DNA of 64,000 nt, from positions 25,768 through 89,767 of the forward strand of contig JAVHLZ010000009.1 in NCBI GenBank assembly GCA_031081675.1, in the 5' to 3' direction. This DNA is from Armatimonadota bacterium (lineage in GTDB: Bacteria > Sysuimicrobiota > Sysuimicrobiia > Sysuimicrobiales > Kaftiobacteriaceae). Numbering within the stretch: the stretch's first letter is position 1; each line of letters opens with the position of its first letter. The notes beneath the pieces were generated by a model. The model did no database searches, had not been told where the DNA came from, and worked only from the letters and a program-made list of their open reading frames with translations. This document shows positions 7,980-16,159 of this stretch, piece after piece. The translations under genes and the position numbers were made by a program.

Positions 7980-9584
7980 GTGCTCGGGGTCCGGATTGCG
8001 TGCTTCGGCAAGATGAGGACGGCGTGCCCGGCTCTTGAGTCCCACACCGCGGACCGCTCGCCGGGTGAGCACGGGGCCGCCCTGGTGGCCGTGCTGGTCA
8101 TCATCGTCCTGCTGACGGTGCTGGGCGCGGCCATGGTCAGCCTGGCCCTGACCGAGGTGACCATCGCCTTCGCCCAGGCCGACGCCGCCGCCGCCCAGGC
8201 GCTCGCCGACGCCGGCGCGGCGCGGGCCGCCTACGAACTCAGCGTCGACCCGGCGTGGCCGGGCGGGACCGGCTCCCTGGGCGGAGGGCAGTACCAGGTG
8301 ACCGTCGCCGGCGGCGGGACCGTCGCGGTGATCGATGCCGTGGGCACCCAGGGCGGGGGACGCCGCCGGGTGGCCGCCGCCGTCGTGGTCCTGCCGCCGT
8401 TCCTGGCGTACGCGGTCCTGGCCAACACCACCGCCACCCTGGGCGGTCCCGCGCCGGGGCTGGTCGTCCGCAACGGTCTGCCGTCGGCTGACGCGGGCGC
8501 AGCCCACGCCAGCAACCGCCTGGGAGCGGCCACGGCGCTGACCGTGAGCACCGCCACGGCCACCGTGGCGGGGGGCCTGACGGCCCAGGGGACCATCGCC
8601 GGGGTCAGCTGCGCCACCTGGCCGTGGCGGTGCAGCGAGACCTTCGGGGTGCTGCCGTTTCCGCGCCTGGACGTCGACGGCGCGGGGGCCGGCAGCCTGC
8701 AAAGCCGCGCCCGCGCCGCCGTGGATCCTGTGGACGGCCTGAACCTGTACTTCCGGGGAGGGGACCGGACCAGCCGGTGCCGCAGCGGCGGGGCGTGGAA
8801 CTTCGGCGCCAACGAGACCCAGCGGTGCTGGGACAAGTACGTGAACGACCGCGGGGGCGTGCTGGGCGCGGGGATGGCCGGCGCGGTGTTCTACGTGGAG
8901 TTCAACCCCAACGAGAACACCAGCTACCGCCAGCCCATCGGCGGACCTCCAGGCCCCCGCACCGTGGACTGCATCGGATGGGAGTCGGCCACCGAGACCC
9001 TGTGCCTGCGCGCGCGGCCGGCCCAGGCCCGGGGATCGTGCGCGCCTCCGGCCCTGCCGTGCGGGAACATCGAGTACCCCCAGAGCGCCCTCCGGCAGGT
9101 CACCGGCACCATCGTGGTCTTCCGCCGGGGGGCCGGGACCACGGTGGTGGGAGATGCGGTCCTGGAAAACCCTGCCCTGCGCACGACGGACTACCTCCAC
9201 GCGTCCTGGGGCCCCGACCCCGCCCTGCTCGCCGCGGGACGGCTGCTGCTGGCGTCGTCGGGCGCGGCCGCATCCGCGCGCACCGTGATCCTGCGCGGCG
9301 TGGTCTACACCCTGGCCGGCCAGGACAACCCCGACGCGGCCGGCCAGCTGCAGGGATCGGCCTCCTCCGGCATCGCGATCCAGCACGGCGCCGATCAGGT
9401 CGCGGTGGTCATCCTGGGGGTGCTGATGTCCAACGGGTCCATCACCGTCCAGGACACCGCCGCCAACGGGGGCACGGTGGCGGTCGAGTTCGACCCGGCC
9501 GCCCTGGACGCTCTGCCGGGCCCGTTCGCCTCCGCCACACCCGCCCGCGTCGTCATTCCCCTGTCGTGGTCCAGCGGGGATTGA
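7980..9584 (+). CDS. PilX/GspK-like pilus-associated membrane protein
   Basis: A 534-residue protein with a single N-terminal hydrophobic helix (GAALVAVLVIIVLLTVLGAAM, about residues 31-51) followed by ALTEVTIAFAQADAAAAQALADAGAARAA, typical of PilX_N proteins, then a large exported domain with several cysteines. No clean Glu(+5) prepilin site is seen, which is usual for GspK/PilX. The GTG at 7980 is supported by GAGGGGGGA 6 nt upstream; an internal ATG at 8013 is a possible alternative. Function beyond pilus tip or surface role is not evident. Confidence 0.72.
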   Translation: MLGVRIACFGKMRTACPALESHTADRSPGEHGAALVAVLVIIVLLTVLGAAMVSLALTEVTIAFAQADAAAAQALADAGAARAAYELSVDPAWPGGTGSLGGGQYQVTVAGGGTVAVIDAVGTQGGGRRRVAAAVVVLPPFLAYAVLANTTATLGGPAPGLVVRNGLPSADAGAAHASNRLGAATALTVSTATATVAGGLTAQGTIAGVSCATWPWRCSETFGVLPFPRLDVDGAGAGSLQSRARAAVDPVDGLNLYFRGGDRTSRCRSGGAWNFGANETQRCWDKYVNDRGGVLGAGMAGAVFYVEFNPNENTSYRQPIGGPPGPRTVDCIGWESATETLCLRARPAQARGSCAPPALPCGNIEYPQSALRQVTGTIVVFRRGAGTTVVGDAVLENPALRTTDYLHASWGPDPALLAAGRLLLASSGAAASARTVILRGVVYTLAGQDNPDAAGQLQGSASSGIAIQHGADQVAVVILGVLMSNGSITVQDTAANGGTVAVEFDPAALDALPGPFASATPARVVIPLSWSSGD

Positions 9585-9639
9585 CCTGCGCGGCGCCGGG
9601 GGAACTGCCGGCGGCCGGCGCGAATACAGGGCGGGGTGC

Positions 9640-10722
9640 GTGAACGCGGTCATGCCGGCGCTTGCGGACGTTCTGCAGATCGGCGCGGTGGCGGCGGGCG
9701 TGGACGTCGGCCGGGCCGCCATCAAGATCGCCGAGATCCGGCGGACCGCGCGCGGGGTGGAACTCCACCGCGCGGCAGTGGCGCCCACCCCGCCGGGAGC
9801 CGTGGCGGGGGGCGTGATCCTGGACCCTGCCGCCGTCGGATCCGCCGTGGACGCCCTGCGGCGGCGCACGGGGATCCGCTCGCGCCGCGCCGTGGTGGCG
9901 GTGACCGGCCAGAACGTCCTGGCCCGGGTCCTGCGCCTGCCACCCATTCCCGAGGAGGAAGTACGGCAGGCCATCCGCTGGGAGGCCGAGCGCCACCTGC
10001 CGATCCCCGTGGACGAGGCCGTCACCGACGTCCAGGCGGTGGGCGAGGTCACCGAGGACGGCCAGCGCCGCCTGGAGGTGCTGCTGGCCGCCGCGCCCGA
10101 GTCGGTCGTCCTCGCCCACGTCCAGGCGGTGGAGCGCGCCCGCATGACGGTGGAGGCGGTGGAGGTGGGCGCGCTGGCCATGGTGCGCGGGCTGGGCCAC
10201 ACCGACACCCGGGGCACGCGGGCCCTGGTCAACCTGGGCGCGTCGACCACCGACGTGGCCGTGGTCCGCGACGGCGTGCCCCAGTTCACCCGTACGATCC
10301 CGGCCGGGCTGGAGACGGCGGCCGCAGCCGTGGGCCGCCTGGCCGGTGTGGACGCCGCCGCCGCGCAGCAGGTTCTGGCGCGCTACGGGCTGGGGTGGGA
10401 CGAAAGCCTCCCCGAGCTGCCGCCGGGCACGTACGCCACCGAGGTCACCGCGGCCCTGGAGGAGGTGGTGACCCAGCTGCGGCGCACCCTGGACTTCGTC
10501 CGCGCCCAGTTCGCCGGGGTCACGGTGTCCGAGATCGTCCTGTGCGGCGGGGGCGCCCGGCTGCGCCACATGGACCGCCACCTGACCGCCGAACTGGACC
10601 TGCCGGTCACCGTCGGCGTCCCCCCGGTCCGGGCGCGCGCCGGCCGGCGGGGAGAACAGCACGACGCCATCTCCCCCCAGCTGGCCGTGGCGGTCGGGCT
10701 GGCGCTGCGGACGGTGGGGTGA
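9640..10722 (+). CDS. pilM: Type IV pilus assembly protein PilM
   Basis: An actin/FtsA-like cytoplasmic ATPase-fold protein of 360 residues that binds the N-terminus of PilN. Visible are the phosphate-1 type GVDVGRAAIKIAEI strand-loop, the PilM signature RVLRLPPIPEEEVRQAIRWEAERHLPIP, the phosphate-2 region ALVNLGASTTDVAVV and the adenosine region EIVLCGGGARLRHM. It starts at GTG and is followed 69 nt later by pilN. The pilMNO order is conserved in type IV pilus loci. Confidence 0.94.
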   Translation: MNAVMPALADVLQIGAVAAGVDVGRAAIKIAEIRRTARGVELHRAAVAPTPPGAVAGGVILDPAAVGSAVDALRRRTGIRSRRAVVAVTGQNVLARVLRLPPIPEEEVRQAIRWEAERHLPIPVDEAVTDVQAVGEVTEDGQRRLEVLLAAAPESVVLAHVQAVERARMTVEAVEVGALAMVRGLGHTDTRGTRALVNLGASTTDVAVVRDGVPQFTRTIPAGLETAAAAVGRLAGVDAAAAQQVLARYGLGWDESLPELPPGTYATEVTAALEEVVTQLRRTLDFVRAQFAGVTVSEIVLCGGGARLRHMDRHLTAELDLPVTVGVPPVRARAGRRGEQHDAISPQLAVAVGLALRTVG

Positions 10723-10791
10723 CAGGCCTGCCGATGGAGGGCGCGCGGCGGGGTCGCCACATGTCGCGGGCGGGCGCCAGGGTGTCTTGAG

Positions 10792-11340
10792 GTGCGCATC
10801 GTCCTGAACCTGCTTCCGCCTTCGGTGGTCCAGCGCCGGCGCCGGGCCGCGCGCCGGCGGGTGCTGATCGGCCTGCCGCTGATCGGCGCCGCGGCGGCCG
10901 CCGGGGCGTGGGCGGTGATCCAGGTGTCGCTGCACCAGGCCCGGGCGGCGGTGGAGGACGTCGGCCGGCAGCTGCAGGTCGTCCAGCCCATTGCGGTGGA
11001 GGTCCTGCGCCTGCAGGCGGAGATCGCCGACCTCGAGGAGCGCCGCCGCGCGCTGGCGGCCCTGGCCGGCCAGCAGGTTCCCCGTACTCCCGTGCTCGAC
11101 GAGATCAGCCGGACCATCCCGCACGACGCCTGGTTGCAGTCCCTGACCATCGACGGGCAGACGGTGTCCCTGGGGGGCCAGTCGCTCACGCTGCGGTCGG
11201 TGGCGGAGTTCGCCTCCTCCCTGGAGGCCTCGCCGGTGTTCTCCGGAGTGCGGGTGGCGAGCCTCCAGCAGGTCTCCACCGCCCCGCGCCCCGTCGTCCA
11301 GTTCCGCATCGACGCCCGGCTGGAGGGCCGCGCCCCGTGA
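10792..11340 (+). CDS. pilN: Type IV pilus alignment protein PilN
   Basis: A bitopic membrane protein of 182 residues. It begins with the conserved PilM-binding motif (MRIVLNLLPPS), then a basic stretch, one transmembrane helix (VLIGLPLIGAAAAAGAWAVI), a coiled coil (about residues 45-90) and a ferredoxin-like periplasmic domain (PVLDEISRTIPHDAWLQSLTIDGQTV). GTG start; its stop overlaps the pilO start by 4 nt (GTGA). Confidence 0.93.
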   Translation: MRIVLNLLPPSVVQRRRRAARRRVLIGLPLIGAAAAAGAWAVIQVSLHQARAAVEDVGRQLQVVQPIAVEVLRLQAEIADLEERRRALAALAGQQVPRTPVLDEISRTIPHDAWLQSLTIDGQTVSLGGQSLTLRSVAEFASSLEASPVFSGVRVASLQQVSTAPRPVVQFRIDARLEGRAP

Positions 11341-11885
11341 GCCCCCTGCGGCCACGGGAACGGACGCTGCTGGGCGCGGGCGCGGCGGTGCTGGCCGGGG
11401 TGCTCCTGGGTGGCCTGCTGTACCTGCCCGCCCTGCTGGACCTGACCGCCGCCCGGCGGGAGGTCGTACGGAAGAGCGCGGAGCTGCGCCGCGCGACCGC
11501 CCTGGCACAGCAGCGCCCGGAGGTGGAGAGTCGGTACGCCGCCGAACGGCGGGCCGCCGAGCAGCTGCTCACCCGCATCCCGCGCGAGCCCGACCTGCCC
11601 GACCTGATCGTGCGCCTGGACGGGGCGCTGAGCGGAAGCGGTGTCGAGCTGATGGAGGTCACGTTTCCCCCCGAGACGTCTTCCCCGGCCTCCCCGGCCG
11701 AACCCGCCCCGGTGAGCGCCCTGCCGGTGCAGATCCGGGTGCGGGGACGCTATCCCCAGGTGCGCGCCCTGGTGGAGGCCATCGAGCGGTCCCCGCGCCT
11801 GCTGGTCATCGACCGCGTGATGGTGACCGGGGCCGAGGCAGGCGTCGTCGCCGAACTGCAGATGCGCGCACTGTACAGGCGGTGA
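11337..11885 (+). CDS. pilO: Type IV pilus alignment protein PilO
   Basis: A bitopic membrane protein of 182 residues pairing with PilN. It has a short cytoplasmic tail, one transmembrane helix (LLGAGAAVLAGVLLGGLLYLP), a coiled coil (RREVVRKSAELRRATAL), and the PilO globular domain (LLTRIPREPDLPDLIVRLDGAL ... LVEAIERSPRLLVIDRVMVT). GTG start overlaps the pilN stop. The usual pilP and pilQ do not follow, which may mean a single-membrane cell or that they lie elsewhere. Confidence 0.92.
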   Translation: MSPLRPRERTLLGAGAAVLAGVLLGGLLYLPALLDLTAARREVVRKSAELRRATALAQQRPEVESRYAAERRAAEQLLTRIPREPDLPDLIVRLDGALSGSGVELMEVTFPPETSSPASPAEPAPVSALPVQIRVRGRYPQVRALVEAIERSPRLLVIDRVMVTGAEAGVVAELQMRALYRR

Positions 11886-11962
11886 GACTGTCGGGAGGGG
11901 GGACCGGGGAACAGGGAAGAAGGGGGCGCGGGAATGCGGGGAGCGAACGTGGGAGACGAGGA
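11886..11962. repeat. Purine-rich low-complexity tract after pilO
   Basis: A G/A-rich stretch built from GGGAA, GGGAG and GAACAGGGAAG words. The same kind of tract follows the genes ending at 16810, 32686 and 36215. In-frame translation from a GTG at 11882 is possible but gives only low-complexity sequence, so I treat the tract as intergenic. Confidence 0.5.
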
Positions 11963-12976
11963 GTGAGCCGGTGGGTGCGGGTGGGTCTGCTGGCGCTGGG
12001 GGCAGCGCTCCTGGCCGCCTTCCTGGCGTCGGTGGATTACCCCGCCGCCCGCGCGGCCCTGGAGGGGGTGGATCCGGCACGGGCCGCCGTGGCCCTCGTC
12101 CTGCTGGCGGCCAACGTCGCCGTCAAGGCCGTCCGCTGGCGCCTGATGGCCGCGCGTCTGACCGGCCGCCGGCTGCCCCTGCCGGCCGCCGCCGCCGCGG
12201 TCCTGGCCGGCGTCGCGTCGGCCAGCGTGAGCCCCGCCCGCGGGCTGGACCTGGCCAAGCCTTTGCTGTTGCACGGCAGCCACGGGGTTCCCATGGCCTC
12301 CACGACCGCGGCGGTGGTGGTGGAGCGGCTGCTGGATGGCGCCGCCCTGGCGGTCGTCTTCGGCCTCTCCCTGGCGGTGGCGCCCCCGGGAGGCCGGCCG
12401 GACGTCATCCCGGTCCTGGCGGCCATCGCCGCGCTGGCGGCGGCGGCGGGCGGGCTGCTGTGGCGTCCCCGGTTCCTGATCGAACCGGCCCAGGCGCTGG
12501 CCCGGCGGCTGCCGGCACCGCGGCGGGAGGAGGTCGCGGCGTCGCTGGACCGCTTCGCCCGCGGCCTGGACGACTGGCGGCGCAGCGGCCTGATGGCGCC
12601 GCTGCTGGCGCTGTCGGTGGTCGCGGCGGGCCTGGAGGTGGCGCGCCTGCACAGCGTGCTGGCGGCCGTCCACCGCCCGGCCGGGCCGACCCAGGTCGCC
12701 CTGGCATTCAGCGCGGCCAACCTGGTGGCAGCGCTGAGTTTCATCCCGGGAGGCCTGGGGGTGACCGAACTGTCCCTGGCCCACCTGCTCCAGAGGCTGA
12801 GCCCGGGGCCCGACGCCTCGGCCGCCGTCCTGCTGGACCGGACGCTGTCGTACTACCTGGTGGTGGCCGCCGGAGCCGTCGTCCTGCTCCTGGCCGCGCG
12901 CCGCGCGCCGCCGGCAGGTGAGGACACCCGGAGCCGCCGAATGCCGTACGGGACGTCCCGGAGCGTGATCCGGTGA
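11963..12976 (+). CDS. LPG-synthase-TM / UPF0104 family membrane protein
   Basis: A polytopic membrane protein of about 337 residues related to the transmembrane (flippase-like) part of lysylphosphatidylglycerol synthases. Typical features are the early helix with AVKAVRWRLMA, the SPARGLDLAKPLLL segment, VVERLLDGAAL, the SFIPGGLGVTE signature about residue 255, and LLDRTLSYYLVV near the end. The start is uncertain: GTG 11963 and GTG 11975 both follow GAGGAG, and the frame runs back to 11882 through a low-complexity tract. It lacks the soluble aminoacyl-transfer domain, so a lipid or polyprenol transport role is more likely than lysylation. Confidence 0.8.
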   Translation: MSRWVRVGLLALGAALLAAFLASVDYPAARAALEGVDPARAAVALVLLAANVAVKAVRWRLMAARLTGRRLPLPAAAAAVLAGVASASVSPARGLDLAKPLLLHGSHGVPMASTTAAVVVERLLDGAALAVVFGLSLAVAPPGGRPDVIPVLAAIAALAAAAGGLLWRPRFLIEPAQALARRLPAPRREEVAASLDRFARGLDDWRRSGLMAPLLALSVVAAGLEVARLHSVLAAVHRPAGPTQVALAFSAANLVAALSFIPGGLGVTELSLAHLLQRLSPGPDASAAVLLDRTLSYYLVVAAGAVVLLLAARRAPPAGEDTRSRRMPYGTSRSVIR

Positions 12977-14022
12977 TCACCGAAAGCCCCGAAGCCCGGC
13001 GCGAACGACAGGCCTGTCCGGTGTGCCGGTGCCCGCAGCGGCGCATGATCGAGCGGATGCGCCAGATCAGCCGGGTGCCCTACCGGGACATCCTGGCGAC
13101 CCTGGACCCGGCGGCCGGGATTTCGCTGCGCTCTCTCATCCGCCATTTCACCCGGGGCCACACCGAGTTCGCGCCCGTCGAGGACCTGCCGCTGCCGTCC
13201 TGGCTGCTGGAGGATGAGACCGAGCTGGACCGGTACATGCGGGAGGCGGGGTTCTGCCGTACCATCGAGGATCTCTGCCCCCACGTGCCGCCGGGTGTCA
13301 TCTCCACCTGCGAGCGGATCGGACACGCCGAGTGCGCCCGCTTCCGGCTCTACACCTTCCGGGAGCGCCTGCTGGATGCCGAGGGCCGGGCCGGCCCGCC
13401 ATCACCCGAGGCCAGCCGCCCGACCGAAGCCGTGTCCCTCACCGAGCCCCTGACGGTCCATCAGGCCGTGGAAGTGGAGAGCCTCGCCGGCACCCAGGGC
13501 GGCGTCTTCGCCAGCACCGTGCTGGCCATCGAACCCGACGCGATCCGCATCGCCCTCCCCACGCGGCTGACGGAAACCCTCAGCCTCACCCCGGGAGACC
13601 GGCTGGCCGTCCACTATCAGGGGCGGATTTCCAAGTACGCCTTCGAGACCACCGTGCGGGCGGTCCGGGGGCGGGAGGTGGACCTGGCCGCGCCCGCCTC
13701 GGTGGGCATCGCCTCCCGCCGCAGTCCCCGGGTGCGGCTGCGGGACTCGGCGGTGCGCGTGATCCGGGTGGAGCAGGGCGGCCGGGAAGTGGCCGGAGTG
13801 GCCCTGGACGCCAGCCTCCAGGGGGTGCGGGTGCAGGCGGCAGCCGACCTGGTGCTGTGGGAGCGGGTGAGGGTCATCGTGTCTCTCCCCGATGGCCCCC
13901 TCGCCGCCGACGGAGAGGTCGTCCGGGTGGAACCCTCCGGGGCGGACCAGCGGGCATACGGAATTTACTTCATCGGCCTGGGGGCCGACAGCCTGGCCCG
14001 GCTGCGGCGGCTGGGAGGCTGA
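12973..14022 (+). CDS. PilZ-domain protein with N-terminal Cys/His motif
   Basis: A 349-residue protein whose C-terminal part is a c-di-GMP-binding PilZ domain with both signature elements: RRSPRVR (RxxxR, about residue 249) and DASLQG (D/NxSxxG, about residue 280). A YcgR-N-like beta domain precedes it (about 155-235). The N-terminus has CPVCRC (Cys15, Cys18, Cys20) and, about 40 residues on, HFTRGH (His58, His63), which could bind zinc; a second Cys/His-rich stretch lies near residues 94-122. GTGA overlap with the upstream gene. In this context it is a plausible c-di-GMP receptor for pilus control; that link is inference. Confidence 0.85.
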   Translation: MITESPEARRERQACPVCRCPQRRMIERMRQISRVPYRDILATLDPAAGISLRSLIRHFTRGHTEFAPVEDLPLPSWLLEDETELDRYMREAGFCRTIEDLCPHVPPGVISTCERIGHAECARFRLYTFRERLLDAEGRAGPPSPEASRPTEAVSLTEPLTVHQAVEVESLAGTQGGVFASTVLAIEPDAIRIALPTRLTETLSLTPGDRLAVHYQGRISKYAFETTVRAVRGREVDLAAPASVGIASRRSPRVRLRDSAVRVIRVEQGGREVAGVALDASLQGVRVQAAADLVLWERVRVIVSLPDGPLAADGEVVRVEPSGADQRAYGIYFIGLGADSLARLRRLGG

Positions 14023-14029
14023 GAGGGAC

Positions 14030-14509
14030 ATGCGTCTGCAGCCCCTGGTGGCGGTTCTGGCGTTGATCGGCCTGTTCAGCGTGTCGGTGCTGGCCGGCTA
14101 TCTGGCCGGAACGGCCTTCCTGACCCCGCCTGCCCCTGCGCCGGCGCGGGGGACTCCTCCGTCCGCCGCACCACCGGCCGCCCCGTCTCCTCCCAGCCCG
14201 GAGGTCGGCCCGCCGGCCCCTCCCCAGGCCACTCCCCGCCCGGCCCCCGCCGCCCCGCCGCCTCCCCCCGCTCCGGCCTCCCCGCCGGCCGGCGGAGCCC
14301 TGTACCGCGTCCAGGTGGGAGCGTTCCTGTCGCGGGCCAACGCCGATGCGCGCGCCGAGGCACTGCGGCAGCTGGGATTCGAGGCGTACGTCACGGCCTC
14401 CGGCGGGCTGTACCGGGTCCAGGTGGGGGCGTTTGCCCGGCGGGAAAACGCCGAGCGGCTGGCCGAGCAGCTGCGCGCGGCCGGGTACGAGGTGCTCATC
14501 GTCCGCTGA
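14030..14509 (+). CDS. Membrane-anchored SPOR-domain protein
   Basis: A 159-residue protein: one N-terminal transmembrane helix (LVAVLALIGLFSVSVLAGYLAG), a Pro/Ala linker (about residues 27-85) and a C-terminal SPOR domain with two RVQVGAF motifs spaced about 40 residues apart. SPOR domains bind denuded peptidoglycan, often at division sites. ATG preceded by GAGAGGGA. It ends the pilus-associated run; the inverted repeat GGCAGGCG/CGCCTGCC at 14565-14589 may terminate it. Confidence 0.88.
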   Translation: MRLQPLVAVLALIGLFSVSVLAGYLAGTAFLTPPAPAPARGTPPSAAPPAAPSPPSPEVGPPAPPQATPRPAPAAPPPPPAPASPPAGGALYRVQVGAFLSRANADARAEALRQLGFEAYVTASGGLYRVQVGAFARRENAERLAEQLRAAGYEVLIVR

Positions 14510-14564
14510 GCGCGAGGGCGCGGACGCGGCCGCGCGAACAGCGGAATCCCCCGGGGGGTCCACA

Positions 14565-14589
14565 GGCAGGCGGACGGAATGCGCCTGCC
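14565..14589. terminator. Inverted repeat after the SPOR gene
   Basis: Perfect 8-bp arms (14565-14572 and 14582-14589) with a 9-nt loop in the 186-nt gap before the hydratase gene. There is no T-tract, so factor-independent termination is uncertain. Confidence 0.35.
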
Positions 14590-14695
14590 CGTCCCCGCGT
14601 CCCGGGACTTCGGTGCCCGCATCGTCCGCCCCAGGCGGGTGATCCTCTGGCGCGCCGCGAAAGAACCAGCGACGACGTACCCGGGGGAGGAGCCC

Positions 14696-15469
14696 ATGCC
14701 GTACCAGCACATCGAGGTATCCACAGACGGCCCGGTGGCCACGGTGGCCCTCAATCGCCCGCAGGTGCTCAACGCCCTCAACCAGGCCACCATGGACGAA
14801 CTGGTGGACGCCCTGGAGGCGCTGGACAGGGACGAGGCCATCCGGTGCATCGTGCTCACCGGGCGCGGGCGGGCGTTCGCCGCCGGAGCCGACATCACGG
14901 AGTTTGCCGGGGCCACCGCCGTCGGGATGCTGGCGGGCTACCGGTTCCAGCAGTGGGAGCGCATCGCCCGGCTGCGCACGCCGCTGATCGCGGCGGTGCA
15001 CGGGTACGCCCTGGGGGGCGGCTGCGAGCTGGCCATGCTGTGCGACATGATCGTGGCGGCCGAGGACGCGCAGTTCGGCCAGCCCGAGATCTCCCTGGGC
15101 CTGATGCCCGGGGCGGGGGGGACCCAGCGGCTCACCCGCGCCGTCGGGAAGGCCCGCGCCATGGAACTCATCCTCACCGGCCGGAGATTTTCGGCCCGAC
15201 AGGCGGAAGCCTGGGGGCTGGTGACCCGCGTGGTGCCGCCGGAGGCGGTCCTGGACGAGGCCCTCCGGCTGGCCCGCGAGATCGCCGCGCGCCCCCCGGT
15301 GGCGGTCCGGCTGGCCAAGCAGGCGGTGCTGCGGGCCTTCGACACGCACCTGGAGGCGGGGCTGGACTACGAGCGCCAGTGCTTCTACCTGCTGTTCGCC
15401 ACCGACGACGCGGCCGAGGGCGTCCGGGCGTTCCTGGAAAAACGACCCCCTCGCTTCACCGGCAGGTAG
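14696..15469 (+). CDS. Enoyl-CoA hydratase / isomerase family protein (crotonase)
   Basis: A 257-residue crotonase-fold enzyme, probably hydrating trans-2-enoyl-CoA in fatty-acid or related acyl-CoA breakdown. The oxyanion-hole segment (RAFAAGADITEF) and both catalytic glutamates are present: Glu111 in GGGCELAM and Glu131 in PEISLGLMPGAGGTQRL, with the 20-residue spacing of true hydratases. The ATG at 14696 follows GGGGGAGG. It stands alone between unrelated genes, so the exact substrate cannot be inferred. Confidence 0.93.
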   Translation: MPYQHIEVSTDGPVATVALNRPQVLNALNQATMDELVDALEALDRDEAIRCIVLTGRGRAFAAGADITEFAGATAVGMLAGYRFQQWERIARLRTPLIAAVHGYALGGGCELAMLCDMIVAAEDAQFGQPEISLGLMPGAGGTQRLTRAVGKARAMELILTGRRFSARQAEAWGLVTRVVPPEAVLDEALRLAREIAARPPVAVRLAKQAVLRAFDTHLEAGLDYERQCFYLLFATDDAAEGVRAFLEKRPPRFTGR

Positions 15470-15479
15470 GCGCGGGCGG

Positions 15480-16040
15480 TTACCGCCGCGGCAGAGGGGC
15501 AGCTGGCCGCGGAGGGCGCCACCGCTCTGACGACGACGCCAGGGACGCCTGCACCAGCGGAGGTCCCTCTCGCGTCGCGCGGGTGGCGGGCCCGGCATCC
15601 ACGGCCACGGTCCGCGCGCGGGAGAAGTCGGCCCGCACCGGGACCAGCGTCACCGGATCGGGGGCTGGCACGAACGCGGCCACCGGTTGCGGCGGGCCTC
15701 CGTCGGTCAACCACACGCGGTAGACCCGCCCCGCGCCGGGCTCTCCCAGCCGGACCACCACCAGGACCCCCCGCCGGCGCGCCGGATCGTACACCAACCT
15801 TACACGGGCTCCCCGCCGGCCCTGCAGGCTCACCACGCGGGCCGACCGGCTGGCCAGCACCGCCAGGGCCTCTGCGGACGGCCCCAGGCTGTCCTGGAGG
15901 GCCGCGCTGCGCCTGTACGCCGCCGCGGTCTGCGCCGCGACGATCATAAGACCCGCGGCGAAGACCATCACGGCGCTCAGGGCCCACCTCGATGGCCCGG
16001 TGCGCCGCAGTCCCCCGGGGCCTGCGCGTGTCGTGGGCAC
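15480..16040 (-). CDS. RskA-like anti-sigma C-terminal domain protein
   Basis: A 186-residue protein with one transmembrane helix (ALSAVMVFAAGLMIVAAQTAA, about residues 20-40), a short helical stretch, and an exported beta domain whose RVYRVWLTDGGPPQPVAAFVP segment matches the anti-sigma-K RskA C-terminal domain. The N-terminal cytoplasmic zinc anti-sigma domain is absent and no sigma-factor gene is adjacent. GTG start, with AGGAGGGG well upstream. It may be a sensor remnant or an extracytoplasmic domain reused for another role. It is divergent from the damage cassette at 16160. Confidence 0.6.
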   Translation of the reverse strand: MPTTRAGPGGLRRTGPSRWALSAVMVFAAGLMIVAAQTAAAYRRSAALQDSLGPSAEALAVLASRSARVVSLQGRRGARVRLVYDPARRRGVLVVVRLGEPGAGRVYRVWLTDGGPPQPVAAFVPAPDPVTLVPVRADFSRARTVAVDAGPATRATREGPPLVQASLASSSERWRPPRPAAPLPRR

Positions 16041-16100
16041 GATGGGATCAGGGCGTCGCGGTGTGCGTGCGACTCCCCTCCTGAGATGTACCCCCGGTAG

Positions 16101-16131
16101 TTGACTGTTCGACCTCGAACAGTGGTAAAGT
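16101..16131 (+). promoter_or_regulatory. Promoter of the PolB cassette, with an 8-bp inverted repeat
   Basis: TTGACT (16101-16106) and TAAAGT (16126-16131) have a 19-nt spacer. Between them lies a perfect inverted repeat, CTGTTCGA (16105-16112) and TCGAACAG (16115-16122), overlapping the -35. The wide spacer and the palindrome suggest a regulated promoter. Confidence 0.5.
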
Positions 16132-16140
16132 CTGCTATGG

Positions 16141-16156
16141 GCGAACGTTTGTTCGC
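16141..16156. promoter_or_regulatory. LexA (SOS) box, Gram-positive type
   Basis: GCGAACGTTTGTTCGC has perfect 6-bp arms around GTTT and fits the Bacillus/mycobacterial LexA consensus CGAACRNRYGTTYG at every fixed position. It lies where transcription from the promoter above should start, 3 nt before the ATG at 16160, an ideal repressor position. This places the downstream cassette under likely SOS control. Confidence 0.75.
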
Positions 16157-16159
16157 ATT

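Noticed and set aside
11882..11962. GTG 11882 as start of the flippase-like protein
   Set aside because: It would add 27 low-complexity residues encoded by a purine-rich tract that recurs in other intergenic gaps.
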